A stretch of DNA of 64,000 bases, from NCBI GenBank assembly GCA_023430975.1, contig JAEYYB010000172.1, positions 1 through 64,000 of the forward strand, given 5' to 3'. Position numbers and translations under genes: made by a program. This document shows positions 34,025 to 42,560 of this stretch, piece after piece. The notes under the pieces were generated by a model. The model saw only the letters and a list, made by a program, of their open reading frames with translations, had not been told where the DNA came from and did no database searches. Within the stretch, counting starts at the first letter, position 1, and every line of letters starts with the position of its first letter. Source of the stretch: Bacillota bacterium. Its GTDB lineage: Bacteria > Bacillota > Clostridia > Acetivibrionales > DSM-2933.

Positions 34025-34318
34025 GTGGAAGATTTAAAGAAGTATGAAGAAAAAGCTGAAAAGTTGAAAGTTATTTCTCATCCGCAGAGGCTATGCATTG
34101 TTAAAGGGCTGATCGGAAACGATTGCAATGTTACAAAGATACAGGAATGCCTTGGTTTACCTCAATCTACAGTTTCCCAACATATTGCTAAGTTAAGAAC
34201 TGCCGGAATAATTGAAGGAAAAAGAAATGGTCTGGAGATCTGTTATAAAGTTGTAGATGATGAAGTGGTAGACATAATTAATGTCCTATTTAGTCCCTCT
34301 AAAGATATTTGTGAGTAA
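34025..34318 (+). CDS. ArsR-family transcriptional regulator
   Basis: A 97-residue winged helix-turn-helix protein: LKVISHPQRLCIVKGL, then LPQSTVSQHIAKLRTAGII (recognition helix) and the wing EGKRNGLEICYKV. The metal-box ELCVCDL of arsenic and cadmium sensors is replaced by NDCNVTKI, so heavy-metal sensing by that site is not expected. Cys at about 23, 35 and 39 and the C-terminal Cys-Glu could allow redox or metal sensing. GTG start with CGGAGG upstream. Its target is unclear; deoC follows after a family A element. Confidence 0.85.
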   Translation: MEDLKKYEEKAEKLKVISHPQRLCIVKGLIGNDCNVTKIQECLGLPQSTVSQHIAKLRTAGIIEGKRNGLEICYKVVDDEVVDIINVLFSPSKDICE

Positions 34319-34321
34319 AAC

Positions 34322-34390
34322 TATATTAAAAGTGATAAATCTATTACATTTGTCTTCGCAAAATGTAAGATTATTAACACTTTTAATATA
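34322..34390. repeat. Family A element, short form (69 bp)
   Basis: TATATTAAAAGTGATAAATC, then ATTACATTTGTCTTCGC, AAAATGTAAGATT, ATTAACACTTTTAATATA. The central 30-odd bases of the long form are missing. A (TA)n run follows to about 34406. Confidence 0.85.
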
Positions 34391-34460
34391 TATATATATA
34401 TATATAATGACTAAAATTTCACTTAATTTTAGATATTTTGATTTACGCGGAGGTTGAATT

Positions 34461-35144
34461 TTGGATAAGAAATTAATTGCAAAAACAATTGATCATGCAG
34501 TATTAAAGCCAGATGCTACAGATGCTGATGTAGAGAGAGAATGCGGTATTGCAATGAAATTTGATGTAGCTTCGGTATGTGTGAAGCCTTGCCATGTTAA
34601 ACTTGCACATAGCTATCTAAAAGATGCTGATGTAATGGTAAGTACGGTTATAGGGTTTCCACACGGGGGAACAACAACGGCATGTAAGGTGGCAGAGGCT
34701 TTTGAGGCTATTGAGAATGGTGCTTATGAGCTTGATATGGTAATAAATATAGGTAAGCTTCTATCAGGGGATTACGCATATGTTAAAAATGATATAGAGG
34801 CAGTGGCTAAGGCAGCACATTCAAAAAATGTAATTTTGAAAGTAATAATTGAAACAGCATTACTTGATGATGAGAAGAAGAAAATTGCCTGCAGGCTTTC
34901 AGAGGAAGCAGGAGGCGATTATGTAAAGACATCAACTGGGTTTAACGGTAGTGGGGCAGCATCAAATGACATTGTCCTAATGAAGAATTCTGTTGGACCT
35001 CATATTAAGATTAAAGCTTCAGGAGGCATAAAAACTTTAGACCAGGCAATTGGATTTATTGAGCTGGGGTGTCATAGATTAGGTACAAGTTCTACAGAAC
35101 AGATACTTACAGGTGTTGATAAGGAAGATAAAAGTCTGTATTAG
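34461..35144 (+). CDS. deoC: Deoxyribose-phosphate aldolase
   Basis: A 227-residue class I aldolase of the DeoC family: IDHAVLKPDATDADVERE, VCVKPCHV, STVIGFPHGGTTTACKV, ELDMVINIG, LKVIIETALL, and YVKTSTGF with the Schiff-base Lys. It cleaves 2-deoxyribose 5-phosphate to glyceraldehyde 3-phosphate and acetaldehyde in deoxynucleoside catabolism. The start is TTG with GCGGAGG eight bases upstream. No other deo genes are nearby. Confidence 0.95.
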   Translation: MDKKLIAKTIDHAVLKPDATDADVERECGIAMKFDVASVCVKPCHVKLAHSYLKDADVMVSTVIGFPHGGTTTACKVAEAFEAIENGAYELDMVINIGKLLSGDYAYVKNDIEAVAKAAHSKNVILKVIIETALLDDEKKKIACRLSEEAGGDYVKTSTGFNGSGAASNDIVLMKNSVGPHIKIKASGGIKTLDQAIGFIELGCHRLGTSSTEQILTGVDKEDKSLY

Positions 35145-35145
35145 G

Positions 35146-35215
35146 CGATTTCAAAAATTTCCTTGGTCAATTTTTAATGCTCTAAAGTACTAAAATCAAT
35201 ATTTTTAAAATCGCT
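35146..35215. repeat. Inverted repeat after deoC
   Basis: GCGATTTCAAAAAT pairs with ATTTTTAAAATCGC across about 42 bases. It starts one base after the deoC stop. Similar CATTTCAAAAA ends occur at 30196, 48202 and 53966, hinting at another weak palindrome family; it may also terminate deoC. Confidence 0.45.
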
Positions 35216-35370
35216 AGTTGAACAGTTATTTTTTAGAATCACCTTAAAGGTATGATTAAAAAATTTTAAGCATTTTTATAATGACAAAATTTAGTTATTC
35301 CTAAATGAATATCACAAGAATGGACGGCATAGAAATATTCTATAAAGAATAATTTGTGAGGTGCCGGACA

Positions 35371-36336
35371 GTGCGAAAAACGTTAAGTATCATCATATGC
35401 TGTTTATTCATTGTATCATTATTTGTTGGGTGTGGTATTTTACAGAAGCTTGGAATTGAAAAGGATGGATCTGATGAATTGCAGCCTGCAAGCAGTGTTG
35501 TAATAGGTGAAGAAGAAGCAAAAAAACTTTCCGATAAAGTACCCATTCACCTGTATTTTGCAAATGAAGACAATTCCAAGCTAAAGCTTGAGGTGAGACA
35601 TATACCGGTTAGTGAAGCCAAAAAAAGTGTAAATAATCTGGCTGGTATTGTTGTCAATGAGCTTATCAATGGACCTACCAAAAAAGGGTTAAAGGCTACC
35701 ATACCTGAAGGTACAAAACTTATAAAAAGCAGTGTGCCTATTAAATCAGGAGTTGCAACTGTTAACCTATCCAAGGATTTTGTCGATAAACATCCCGGCG
35801 GAAAGGAAGCTGAGAGGCTGACAATTTATTCAATTGTTAATTCGCTTACAGAGATAAAAGATATCCAAGAAGTTAAGTTTTTGATTAATGGTAAAGTGTG
35901 TGAGACATATAAAGGATTCTTTAAATTTGATGCAGCTTTTCCGAGAAATGTATCAATTATAAGCAATGAGGTTGCAGCACCAAGTTCACAAGCAGCAGAA
36001 AATACCAGTGATTTGGGAGTATCTTCTTCAGATAATAGTAGCAGTGCTGATAAAAGTAATGTAGATAAAAGTGATTCAGGCATAAATGATTTGAACAAAG
36101 ATAGTCAGAATAAATCTGGTACCAGCAAAAATGATAAGAATAAAGATAAAGACAATTCTAATAAGGATAATTCAAATAAAGAAAATTCTGCTAAAGATAA
36201 ATCAAATAAAGATTCAAATAAAGAAAATAATTCAAAAAAGTCTGATTCAGGAATTGATATGGAGGAGTCTGACCAAAGCTTCAGCAGCGATATGTCAAAT
36301 ATTACTGTAGATTCAGATGGTACGATTTTAGAGTGA
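35371..36336 (+). CDS. GerMN-domain lipoprotein
   Basis: A 321-residue protein with a lipoprotein signal (hydrophobic stretch then lipobox FVGC, Cys about residue 21). The GerMN domain at about 60-190 contains HLYFANEDNSKL, ELINGPTKKGLKATIPEGT, and ATVNLSKDFVDKHPGGKEAE. The last 120 residues are a low-complexity Asn/Lys/Asp/Ser tail. GerMN domains occur in spore germination and sporulation proteins such as GerM and in envelope lipoproteins. GTG at 35371 has GAGGTG upstream; an in-frame GTG at 35356 lies before that binding site. Confidence 0.85.
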   Translation: MRKTLSIIICCLFIVSLFVGCGILQKLGIEKDGSDELQPASSVVIGEEEAKKLSDKVPIHLYFANEDNSKLKLEVRHIPVSEAKKSVNNLAGIVVNELINGPTKKGLKATIPEGTKLIKSSVPIKSGVATVNLSKDFVDKHPGGKEAERLTIYSIVNSLTEIKDIQEVKFLINGKVCETYKGFFKFDAAFPRNVSIISNEVAAPSSQAAENTSDLGVSSSDNSSSADKSNVDKSDSGINDLNKDSQNKSGTSKNDKNKDKDNSNKDNSNKENSAKDKSNKDSNKENNSKKSDSGIDMEESDQSFSSDMSNITVDSDGTILE

Positions 36337-36344
36337 TATATTAA

Positions 36345-36375
36345 AGGGATGCAAAGCCTTCTAAATTGCATCCCT
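36345..36375 (+). terminator. Terminator of the GerMN gene
   Basis: AGGGATGCAA pairs perfectly with TTGCATCCCT around an 11-base loop, followed by ATTCTT. It lies 9 bases after the stop codon. Confidence 0.7.
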
Positions 36376-36414
36376 ATTCTTGATGTCAAGGAAGTTATGG
36401 TATATGCTAAGTAA

Positions 36415-36433
36415 GTAATGCCTTAGCCATTAC
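36415..36433. repeat. Family C ends joined (minimal form)
   Basis: GTAATGCCTTAGCCATTAC is the two outer ends of family C brought together, with TAA before it. A family A element begins at the next base. Confidence 0.6.
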
Positions 36434-36502
36434 TATATTAAAAGTGTTAATAATCTTACATTTGGCGAAGAGAAATGCAATAGATTTATCACTTTTAATA
36501 TA
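36434..36502. repeat. Family A element, short form, inverse orientation
   Basis: TATATTAAAAGTGTTAATAATC to AGATTTATCACTTTTAATATA, the reverse of the 34322 short form, with an altered centre (GGCGAAGAGAAATGC). Confidence 0.85.
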
Positions 36503-36534
36503 TACCACTTGGTTCTACTTGCTTCTATTTGCTT

Positions 36535-37203
36535 CTATTTGCTAAGATGACTCCAGCTACCTATTTTTGAAGTCTCCTCAATGCCTTGGGCAAGGAGTTC
36601 CAAAAATTCAGATCTCTTTATATTAATTGCACCTAACGATTCTAAATGCTGGGAGTATACTTGACAATCAATTAAAGAAAAATTGATTGTCTCAATTAAT
36701 TTTATGAAGGCTGTTTTAGAAGCATTATCCATAATCGAGAACATGGATTCACCAAAAAAACAGCTTCCCATTGATAATCCGTATAAACCGCCTACAAGCT
36801 TGTCTTCGTACCAGGTTTCCACTGAATGGGCTATTCCAAGCTTGTGCAGGGCACAATAGCTTTCAATCATGTCATTGTCTATCCAAGTATCATCCTTGCG
36901 TGTATAACCGCAGTTTGTAATAACTTCTTTAAAACATGTATCGAAGGTTACTTTATAATAGCCTTTTTTCAGGAATTTTCTCATGGATTTCGATACATTG
37001 AGATCCTTTGGGAAAAGCACAAAACGTGGATCGGGAGACCACCACAACACCGGCTTTTCAGAATACCATGGAAATATGCCGTTTTCATAAGCAAGACAAA
37101 GCCTTTCGCATGATAAATCGCCCCCGACTGCTAACAAACCATCTTCATTTGATAATGAAGGATGAGGGAAAACAAGTTTATTTGATAGTCTATAAACTGG
37201 CAT
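36535..37203 (-). CDS. aat: Leucyl/phenylalanyl-tRNA--protein transferase
   Basis: A 222-residue enzyme: FPHPSLSNEDGLLAVGGDLS, AYENGIFPWY, PVLWWSPDPRFVLFP, SVETWYEDKLVGGLYGLSMG, FFGESMFS and DCQVYSQHLESLGA are the Aat signatures. It adds Leu or Phe from aminoacyl-tRNA to proteins with basic N-termini, creating destabilising N-degrons. It lies 15 bases after clpA on the same strand, in the unit clpS-clpA-aat. AAAAGG lies before the ATG. Confidence 0.97.
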   Translation of the reverse strand: MPVYRLSNKLVFPHPSLSNEDGLLAVGGDLSCERLCLAYENGIFPWYSEKPVLWWSPDPRFVLFPKDLNVSKSMRKFLKKGYYKVTFDTCFKEVITNCGYTRKDDTWIDNDMIESYCALHKLGIAHSVETWYEDKLVGGLYGLSMGSCFFGESMFSIMDNASKTAFIKLIETINFSLIDCQVYSQHLESLGAINIKRSEFLELLAQGIEETSKIGSWSHLSK

Positions 37204-37218
37204 TTTGTGTCTTCCTTT

Positions 37219-39474
37219 TCATATGGTTATATAAATTTCATCATTTTTTACATCTATAATAGCAGTACCGCCGTTACTAAGTTTTCCAAAAAGGACTTCA
37301 TCCACAAGCAGCGTCTTAACTTTATCCTGAACAACTCTTAATATTTCCCTTGCACCGAAAATTGATGAAAGGCCTTTATTAGAGAGCCATTTATAGCACT
37401 CTTCGGTCACCTTAAGGCTAATATTCTTTGAAACGAGTTTCGCTTCAAAATCACGCATTGCCTTTCTTGCAATTAAAGAAGCCATTTCTTCGTTGATATG
37501 GTTAAATACCACTATTTCATCAAGCCTGTTTCTGAATTCAGGCAAGAAAGTGCGTTCAACCTCTTTAGTAATAGAGCTTTTATCAACCTGCTTGTTTTCA
37601 AACCCAATCAATGCTTTTCCAACTTCTCTTGCCCCTGCATTGGATGTCATTATGATAATAACATTCCTGAAATCGGCTTTTTTTCCGGTGTTATCCGTTA
37701 AAGTTGCATAGTCCATAATCTGCAAAAGCACGTTATAAATGTCAGGATGAGCCTTTTCTATTTCATCAAGAAGCAATACGCAATATGGCGTTTTCCTTAT
37801 GGAGTCTGTCAATAGGCCGCCCTCTTCATAACCCACATATCCGGGAGGTGCACCAATGAGCCTTGCTACTGTATGCTTCTCCTGATATTCACTCATGTCA
37901 AAACGGACAAGAGGTATACCCATTGAATTAGCCAGCTGTTTTGATATTTCTGTTTTACCTACCCCTGTAGGACCGACAAACAGTAGTGAAGCAACAGGCT
38001 TTTCACCCTCAAGAAAGCCAGCCCTGGACATTTTTATAGCCCTGACAACTGTTTCAATAGCATGATCCTGCCCATATATATTTGATTTAAGGTTCAACTC
38101 CAGGTCTTTAAGCTTTGAAATTTCATTACCTGAAATACTTTGCTCGGGAATTTTGGCAATTTGAGAAAGTGTTCTCTCAATGTCCTTCCCAGTAATTAGT
38201 ATTTCTTCATCTTCAATGCCGGTTAATCTGGCATAAGCACCGGATTCATCAATGAGGTCAATGGCTTTGTCAGGCAGATGTCTGTCATTGATATACTTTG
38301 CAGACAACTCTGCAGCCAGGTTTATGGCTTCATCAGTGTATTTAACCCTGTGGAAGCCTTCATATTTTTCTTTTAACCCATTTAATATAAGCTTTGTTTC
38401 CTCAATAGAAGGTTCAAGTATCTCAATTTTTTGAAATCTCCTTGATAAAGCCCTGTCCTTGTCAAAATACTTCTTATATTCTTCATAGGTGGTAGAGCCG
38501 ATAAACCTCATTTTTCCAGAGGTAAGAAACGGCTTTAATATGTTTGATGCATCCATTGAACCGGAAACAGACCCTGCTCCAACTACATTATGAATTTCAT
38601 CGATGTATACAATAGCATTACCTTGTTCTTCGATTTCATTTAAGACTTTTTTAATACGTTCTTCAAAATCCCCTCTGTATTTAGTTCCCGCAAGCAGTGA
38701 CCCCATATCAAGGGAGTAAATATTGCTGTCCTTAAGAACTTTTGGAACCTCCCCATTGTATATCATGCTGGCAAGACCTTCGGTAACTGCTGTTTTACCT
38801 ACACCCGGATCACCTACATGCACAGGGTTGTTCTTAATTCTTCTTGCCAGTACCTGAATAGTCCTTTGTATGATATCCTTCCTTCCGATAAGCGGATCTA
38901 TATCACCATTTTGAGCTTTTTCAATCAGGTTAACTGTGTACTTTTCAAGGAACTTCTGTTTTTTTGAGTTATCATCGGTATCGGAATAGTCCATTTCATC
39001 TTCCATTTCTTCATCAAATTCCTCAATAAATTCTTCGGAATCCGAATCCATATCAGAATCACCATGAGAAATATACCGCAGCACATTCAACCTTGTTACT
39101 CCGTTTTTTTCCAGAATGTAATGGGAAAAGGACTCCTCCAGATCTAAAATAGAGGCATAAATATCACCTATTTTTATAAGCTCCTTGCCAGAGGTTACCA
39201 TATGGAATGCCGCATTATTTATGACAGAGTTAACTCCATCAGAAGCTGCTGGTTCTGCATTGTCAATGGCATTCATAGTATCCTTGAAAAACTTGTCGAG
39301 ATCGTTCTTTATACCTTCAATGTCTCCGCCGCAATTTAATATGATATCTTTTCCCTCATCAAAAAACAGTGAAGAATACAATATATGTTCAGGAGTAAAA
39401 TATTCATGATTTCTAAATTTTGCTTCATTATATGCCGCATATATTATTTTATCTGCGATATTGTCCAGATTCAT
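37219..39474 (-). CDS. clpA: ATP-dependent Clp protease ATP-binding subunit ClpA
   Basis: A 751-residue double AAA+ unfoldase. The N-domain (to about 140) is followed by an acidic linker and AAA1 with GDPGVGKTAVTEG and YIDEIHNVVGAG. No long middle coiled-coil domain is present, unlike ClpB or ClpC. AAA2 has FVGPTGVGKTEISKQLA, RFDMSEYQEKH and APPGYVGYEEGG. LIGFENK supplies the ClpP-docking IGF loop. It unfolds substrates delivered by ClpS for ClpP, which is not in the window. AGGAGG precedes the ATG. It sits between clpS and aat. Confidence 0.95.
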   Translation of the reverse strand: MNLDNIADKIIYAAYNEAKFRNHEYFTPEHILYSSLFFDEGKDIILNCGGDIEGIKNDLDKFFKDTMNAIDNAEPAASDGVNSVINNAAFHMVTSGKELIKIGDIYASILDLEESFSHYILEKNGVTRLNVLRYISHGDSDMDSDSEEFIEEFDEEMEDEMDYSDTDDNSKKQKFLEKYTVNLIEKAQNGDIDPLIGRKDIIQRTIQVLARRIKNNPVHVGDPGVGKTAVTEGLASMIYNGEVPKVLKDSNIYSLDMGSLLAGTKYRGDFEERIKKVLNEIEEQGNAIVYIDEIHNVVGAGSVSGSMDASNILKPFLTSGKMRFIGSTTYEEYKKYFDKDRALSRRFQKIEILEPSIEETKLILNGLKEKYEGFHRVKYTDEAINLAAELSAKYINDRHLPDKAIDLIDESGAYARLTGIEDEEILITGKDIERTLSQIAKIPEQSISGNEISKLKDLELNLKSNIYGQDHAIETVVRAIKMSRAGFLEGEKPVASLLFVGPTGVGKTEISKQLANSMGIPLVRFDMSEYQEKHTVARLIGAPPGYVGYEEGGLLTDSIRKTPYCVLLLDEIEKAHPDIYNVLLQIMDYATLTDNTGKKADFRNVIIIMTSNAGAREVGKALIGFENKQVDKSSITKEVERTFLPEFRNRLDEIVVFNHINEEMASLIARKAMRDFEAKLVSKNISLKVTEECYKWLSNKGLSSIFGAREILRVVQDKVKTLLVDEVLFGKLSNGGTAIIDVKNDEIYITI

Positions 39475-39532
39475 TCTAACCTCCTAATTAAATACTAATC
39501 AATCATAAACTGGTCAATTGTTAGTTATACTT

Positions 39533-39832
39533 TTATTCCTTTTCCATAATGGATTTTAGTGGATATCCAGATTCAGCAGCCATACTTTCAACTTGTTTAA
39601 TCTTGGTTAAAGCAATGTCATAGGTATACAACCCGACAATACCTTTTCCCTTTTTGTGGACATCCAACATTATTATTGTTGCTTCTGTAATACTCTTATG
39701 AAAAACTACCATTAAAACATTTATTACAAATTCCATTGTGGTGTAGTTATCATTCAATAGAATAACACGATACATGTTGGGTTTTTTAATTAAGTTTTTA
39801 ATATCTTCCTTCGATATTACTTTATCAGACAT
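39533..39832 (-). CDS. clpS: ClpA adaptor ClpS
   Basis: A 99-residue N-degron adaptor: YRVILLNDNYTTMEFVINVL holds the Asn-Asp and Met-Glu-Phe pocket residues, and the later TIIMLDVHKKGKGIVGLY holds the conserved His. ClpS binds proteins with N-terminal Leu, Phe, Tyr or Trp and hands them to ClpA. It is the first gene of clpS-clpA-aat, 58 bases before clpA. GGTGAGG precedes the ATG. Confidence 0.97.
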   Translation of the reverse strand: MSDKVISKEDIKNLIKKPNMYRVILLNDNYTTMEFVINVLMVVFHKSITEATIIMLDVHKKGKGIVGLYTYDIALTKIKQVESMAAESGYPLKSIMEKE

Positions 39833-39895
39833 AAAAACCTCACCTTTTACATTATGCTTTATATTATAATTATGCTCTATTACTAGTTTAGTGCA

Positions 39896-40834
39896 TTATT
39901 GAGGGCTTTCTGGAATCTTATTCTCCTTGTTCATCGTATACGGCTTAAATGATGATTTTACTATTGAGTTTCGCTTATCCATTTCAAGCACTCCATGATG
40001 ATAGAAATTATTTCTATAATAATACCTGAGGTCGGTAAATGTATAGCGGTTTATTTCTCCAATTGATTCGGCCGATACATGAAAAACAGGTGTAAAATCC
40101 ATAAAAAACTTGCCTAGTGTCGAATTTAAAGCTTTATCAATTTTATTATAGTGAAGTTTAGAGAATTTTTCTATAATATTTATTTTTCCATTCAAAATAT
40201 TCTTTTCTCCTACAAGTAATATTTCATCATCCTCCAAAACAAAATGCCACCTGAATGTAGCCAGCATCGAAGGTATGACTGCTGTAATTCTCATAGAAGG
40301 ATAAGCCCTTCTAAGTTTATCCTTTATAAGCAGCTTATATAGAAGCCTCAGTAGTAAATACAATCCCAATATAAGAATGGATAATGAACCTGTGCTGCCG
40401 TCGCCGAATATATATCCAAGAAGGAAAAGTATTAACAAAGGGTCAATAATAACTATAAGATTTAAGGCTAATTTCCTTTTATAAAACGGCCATAGGAATT
40501 TTGCACCATAGGAGTTTAATATGTCTGAAACAGTGTGGGACAAACAGCCTATCATTGAGCACAGAAAAATACTTAGAAAGCTTGAAGCCGGATAAATTAA
40601 TTTTAGCACCACAGAAATAAAAACCGATGATATTATAAGGCCTATTAATGAATGTGTTGCAGCCCGATGATTTTTTAAATATACATAATTACCCCACTTT
40701 TTTAAAACGATGTCTATATCAGGGAAGACAGAACCTACTACCAGTCCTATGTTTTCCGGTGTTGAAAAATTAATGCCGTAACCCACTGCTTTTGATAAGG
40801 CAGTACCGATGACAGCGTGTGAAAAAGGGTCCAT
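39896..40834 (-). CDS. YdjM/DUF457 family membrane-bound metal-dependent hydrolase
   Basis: A 312-residue protein beginning MDPFSHAVIGTALSKAVGYG, with SVFPDIDIVL, NHRAATHSLIGL and LSHTVSDILNSYGAKFLWPF; these His/Asp clusters are the predicted metal ligands of the family. About five membrane segments occupy the first 190 residues, and the C-terminal 120 residues form a soluble domain. The family is often called LexA-regulated or metal-dependent hydrolase, with substrate unknown. GGAGGT precedes the ATG at 40834; the ATG at 40849 overlaps that binding site. Confidence 0.85.
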   Translation of the reverse strand: MDPFSHAVIGTALSKAVGYGINFSTPENIGLVVGSVFPDIDIVLKKWGNYVYLKNHRAATHSLIGLIISSVFISVVLKLIYPASSFLSIFLCSMIGCLSHTVSDILNSYGAKFLWPFYKRKLALNLIVIIDPLLILFLLGYIFGDGSTGSLSILILGLYLLLRLLYKLLIKDKLRRAYPSMRITAVIPSMLATFRWHFVLEDDEILLVGEKNILNGKINIIEKFSKLHYNKIDKALNSTLGKFFMDFTPVFHVSAESIGEINRYTFTDLRYYYRNNFYHHGVLEMDKRNSIVKSSFKPYTMNKENKIPESPQ

Positions 40835-40866
40835 AAGACTTACCTCCATAAAATGCCTTTTAATTT

Positions 40867-41069
40867 AGTTTAAAAGTGATATATCTATTACATTTGTCTG
40901 TCACAAATCTATTAAAATCAGTTAATCTTGCTATTTGTCTATCACAAAATAACGTTAAACCGTTCGTTATTTTGCTCTGACAAATGTAAGATTAATACTG
41001 ATTTTAATTATGTTAAACCGTTCGTTATTTGCTCCACCAAATGTAAAGATTATTAACACTTTTCATTTA
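40867..41069. repeat. Family A element containing a second A-type element
   Basis: Outer ends TTTAAAAGTGATATATC and TTAACACTTTTCATTTA. The outer body is broken after TGTCACAAATC and resumes at GTTAAACCGTTCGTTATTTG. The insert (40910-41010) is another A-type element. This fills most of the 40835-41267 gap. Confidence 0.8.
40910..41010. repeat. Inner A-type element with divergent ends
   Basis: Starts TATTAAAATCAGTTAATC and ends AGATTAATACTGATTTTAATTA. The terminal 13 bases ATTAAAATCAGTT are a variant of the usual ATTAAAAGTGWTA. The centre ATCACAAAATAACGTTAAACC still matches family A. Confidence 0.75.
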
Positions 41070-41179
41070 GATCAAAATATCAATCACATTTAATCCTTAA
41101 ATTATATCGGCATAATAATTGTATAATGACAGATAAATTAAAGAATTACTTTAATTGTTTAACATGCCTAAAATAAAAT

Positions 41180-41222
41180 ATAACATACAAGTGACTAAAG
41201 CTTCAAGTCACTTGTATGTTAT
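41180..41222 (-). terminator. Terminator of dapF-dapL
   Basis: ATAACATACAAGTGACT pairs perfectly (17 bp) with AGTCACTTGTATGTTAT around a 9-base loop. Read on the minus strand the hairpin is followed by TTTTATTTTAGG. It lies about 45 bases past the dapL stop. Confidence 0.85.
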
Positions 41223-41267
41223 ATGGAAATAAACAAGTGGTTAATCTATAAATTAAGGCATTACTAA

Positions 41268-42503
41268 TTATATTTTCAATCTGGTTTTAAATCTTTCAAT
41301 AGCTCTTTCTGTATTTTCCTTGCTGCCAAAGGCTGTAAGCCTGAAGTAACCCTGACCGCTAGGACCGAAACCTACTCCTGGAGTTCCTACAATATTTGCT
41401 TCAGTGAGGAGTTTATCGAAGAAAGACCATGAATCCATACCGTTTGGTGTTTTTAGCCATATATATGGTGCGTTTACGCCGCCAAAGACTTCTAAACCAA
41501 CTGATTTTATGCCTTCTCTTATTATACCGGCATTAGTCATGTAATAACCAACCAGGGCTTTTATTTGTTTTTGGCCTTCTTCAGTATATACAGCAGCAGC
41601 TCCCTTTTGAATGATGTACGGCACACCATTGAATTTTGTAGTCTGCCTTCTGTTCCAGAGCTTGTTAAGTTGTATAGCTTCGCCGTCGTTAGTGTAAGCC
41701 ATAACTTCCTTAGGAACAACGGTATATGCACACCTGGTGCCGGTAAAACCTGCATTTTTTGAGAAGCTGCGGAATTCAATTGCCACTTCCTTTGCACCTT
41801 CGATTTCATAAATGCTGTGAGGAATGTCAGACTCTTGAATGTACGCTTCATATGCACCATCATAAAGAATGATTGCCTTATTGGCTTTTGCATAATCAAC
41901 CCATTTTTTAAGCTCGCTTTTAGGTATTGTCATACCTGTTGGGTTGTTAGGGAAGCATAGATATATAATATCTACTTTGTTTTTTGGAAGCTCAGGTATG
42001 AATTTGTTCTCTGAAGTACAAGGGATATAGGTGATCTTGTCAAATTTACCATCTGAGCCAAGAACTCCAGCTCTTCCCGCCATTACATTGGTGTCAACAT
42101 AAACAGGGTATACTGGATCGGTAACAGCGATCGTATTGTCCAAACCGAATATTTCCTGAATGTTACCTGTATCGCATTTTGAACCGTCACTAATAAAAAC
42201 TTCGTCATTGTCCAATTTTATACCCCTTGGAGTATAATCATATTCAATTACCTTTTGTATAAGAAAGTCATAACCCTGCTCAGGTCCATAGCCTTTAAAT
42301 AATTGTACGTCTGCCATTTCGTCAACTGCTTTATGGAGGCTTTCGATTATTGCAGGGGGAAGTGCCCTCGTAACATCCCCTATACCTAAACGGATAATAT
42401 CTGCGTCAGGATTATCATTCTTAAATTTTGCCACCCTTCTGCCTATTTCTGCAAACAAGTAACTTCCAGGTAACTTTAAATAATTTTCATTTACTAAAGC
42501 CAT
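41268..42503 (-). CDS. dapL: LL-diaminopimelate aminotransferase
   Basis: A 411-residue PLP enzyme of the DapL class: NYLKLPGSYLFAEIGRRV, RLGIGDVTRALP, FKGYGPEQGYDFL, FISDGSKCDTGNIQ, YLCFPNNPTGM and FRSFSKNAGFTGTRCAY with the PLP Lys. It converts tetrahydrodipicolinate directly to LL-diaminopimelate, bypassing the acylated intermediates of DapC/DapD/DapE. It follows dapF after 57 bases. AAGGAG lies before the ATG. Confidence 0.97.
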   Translation of the reverse strand: MALVNENYLKLPGSYLFAEIGRRVAKFKNDNPDADIIRLGIGDVTRALPPAIIESLHKAVDEMADVQLFKGYGPEQGYDFLIQKVIEYDYTPRGIKLDNDEVFISDGSKCDTGNIQEIFGLDNTIAVTDPVYPVYVDTNVMAGRAGVLGSDGKFDKITYIPCTSENKFIPELPKNKVDIIYLCFPNNPTGMTIPKSELKKWVDYAKANKAIILYDGAYEAYIQESDIPHSIYEIEGAKEVAIEFRSFSKNAGFTGTRCAYTVVPKEVMAYTNDGEAIQLNKLWNRRQTTKFNGVPYIIQKGAAAVYTEEGQKQIKALVGYYMTNAGIIREGIKSVGLEVFGGVNAPYIWLKTPNGMDSWSFFDKLLTEANIVGTPGVGFGPSGQGYFRLTAFGSKENTERAIERFKTRLKI

Positions 42504-42560
42504 AAATATCTCCTTCCAGATTTACTATTTTACTATATATTTTAAATATAAAAGTTTGCT

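Noticed and set aside
34384..34406. TA dinucleotide run as a phase-variable promoter
   Set aside because: It follows the TA-rich end of an A element and may simply reflect repeated TA duplication or slippage. No promoter elements are spaced around it.
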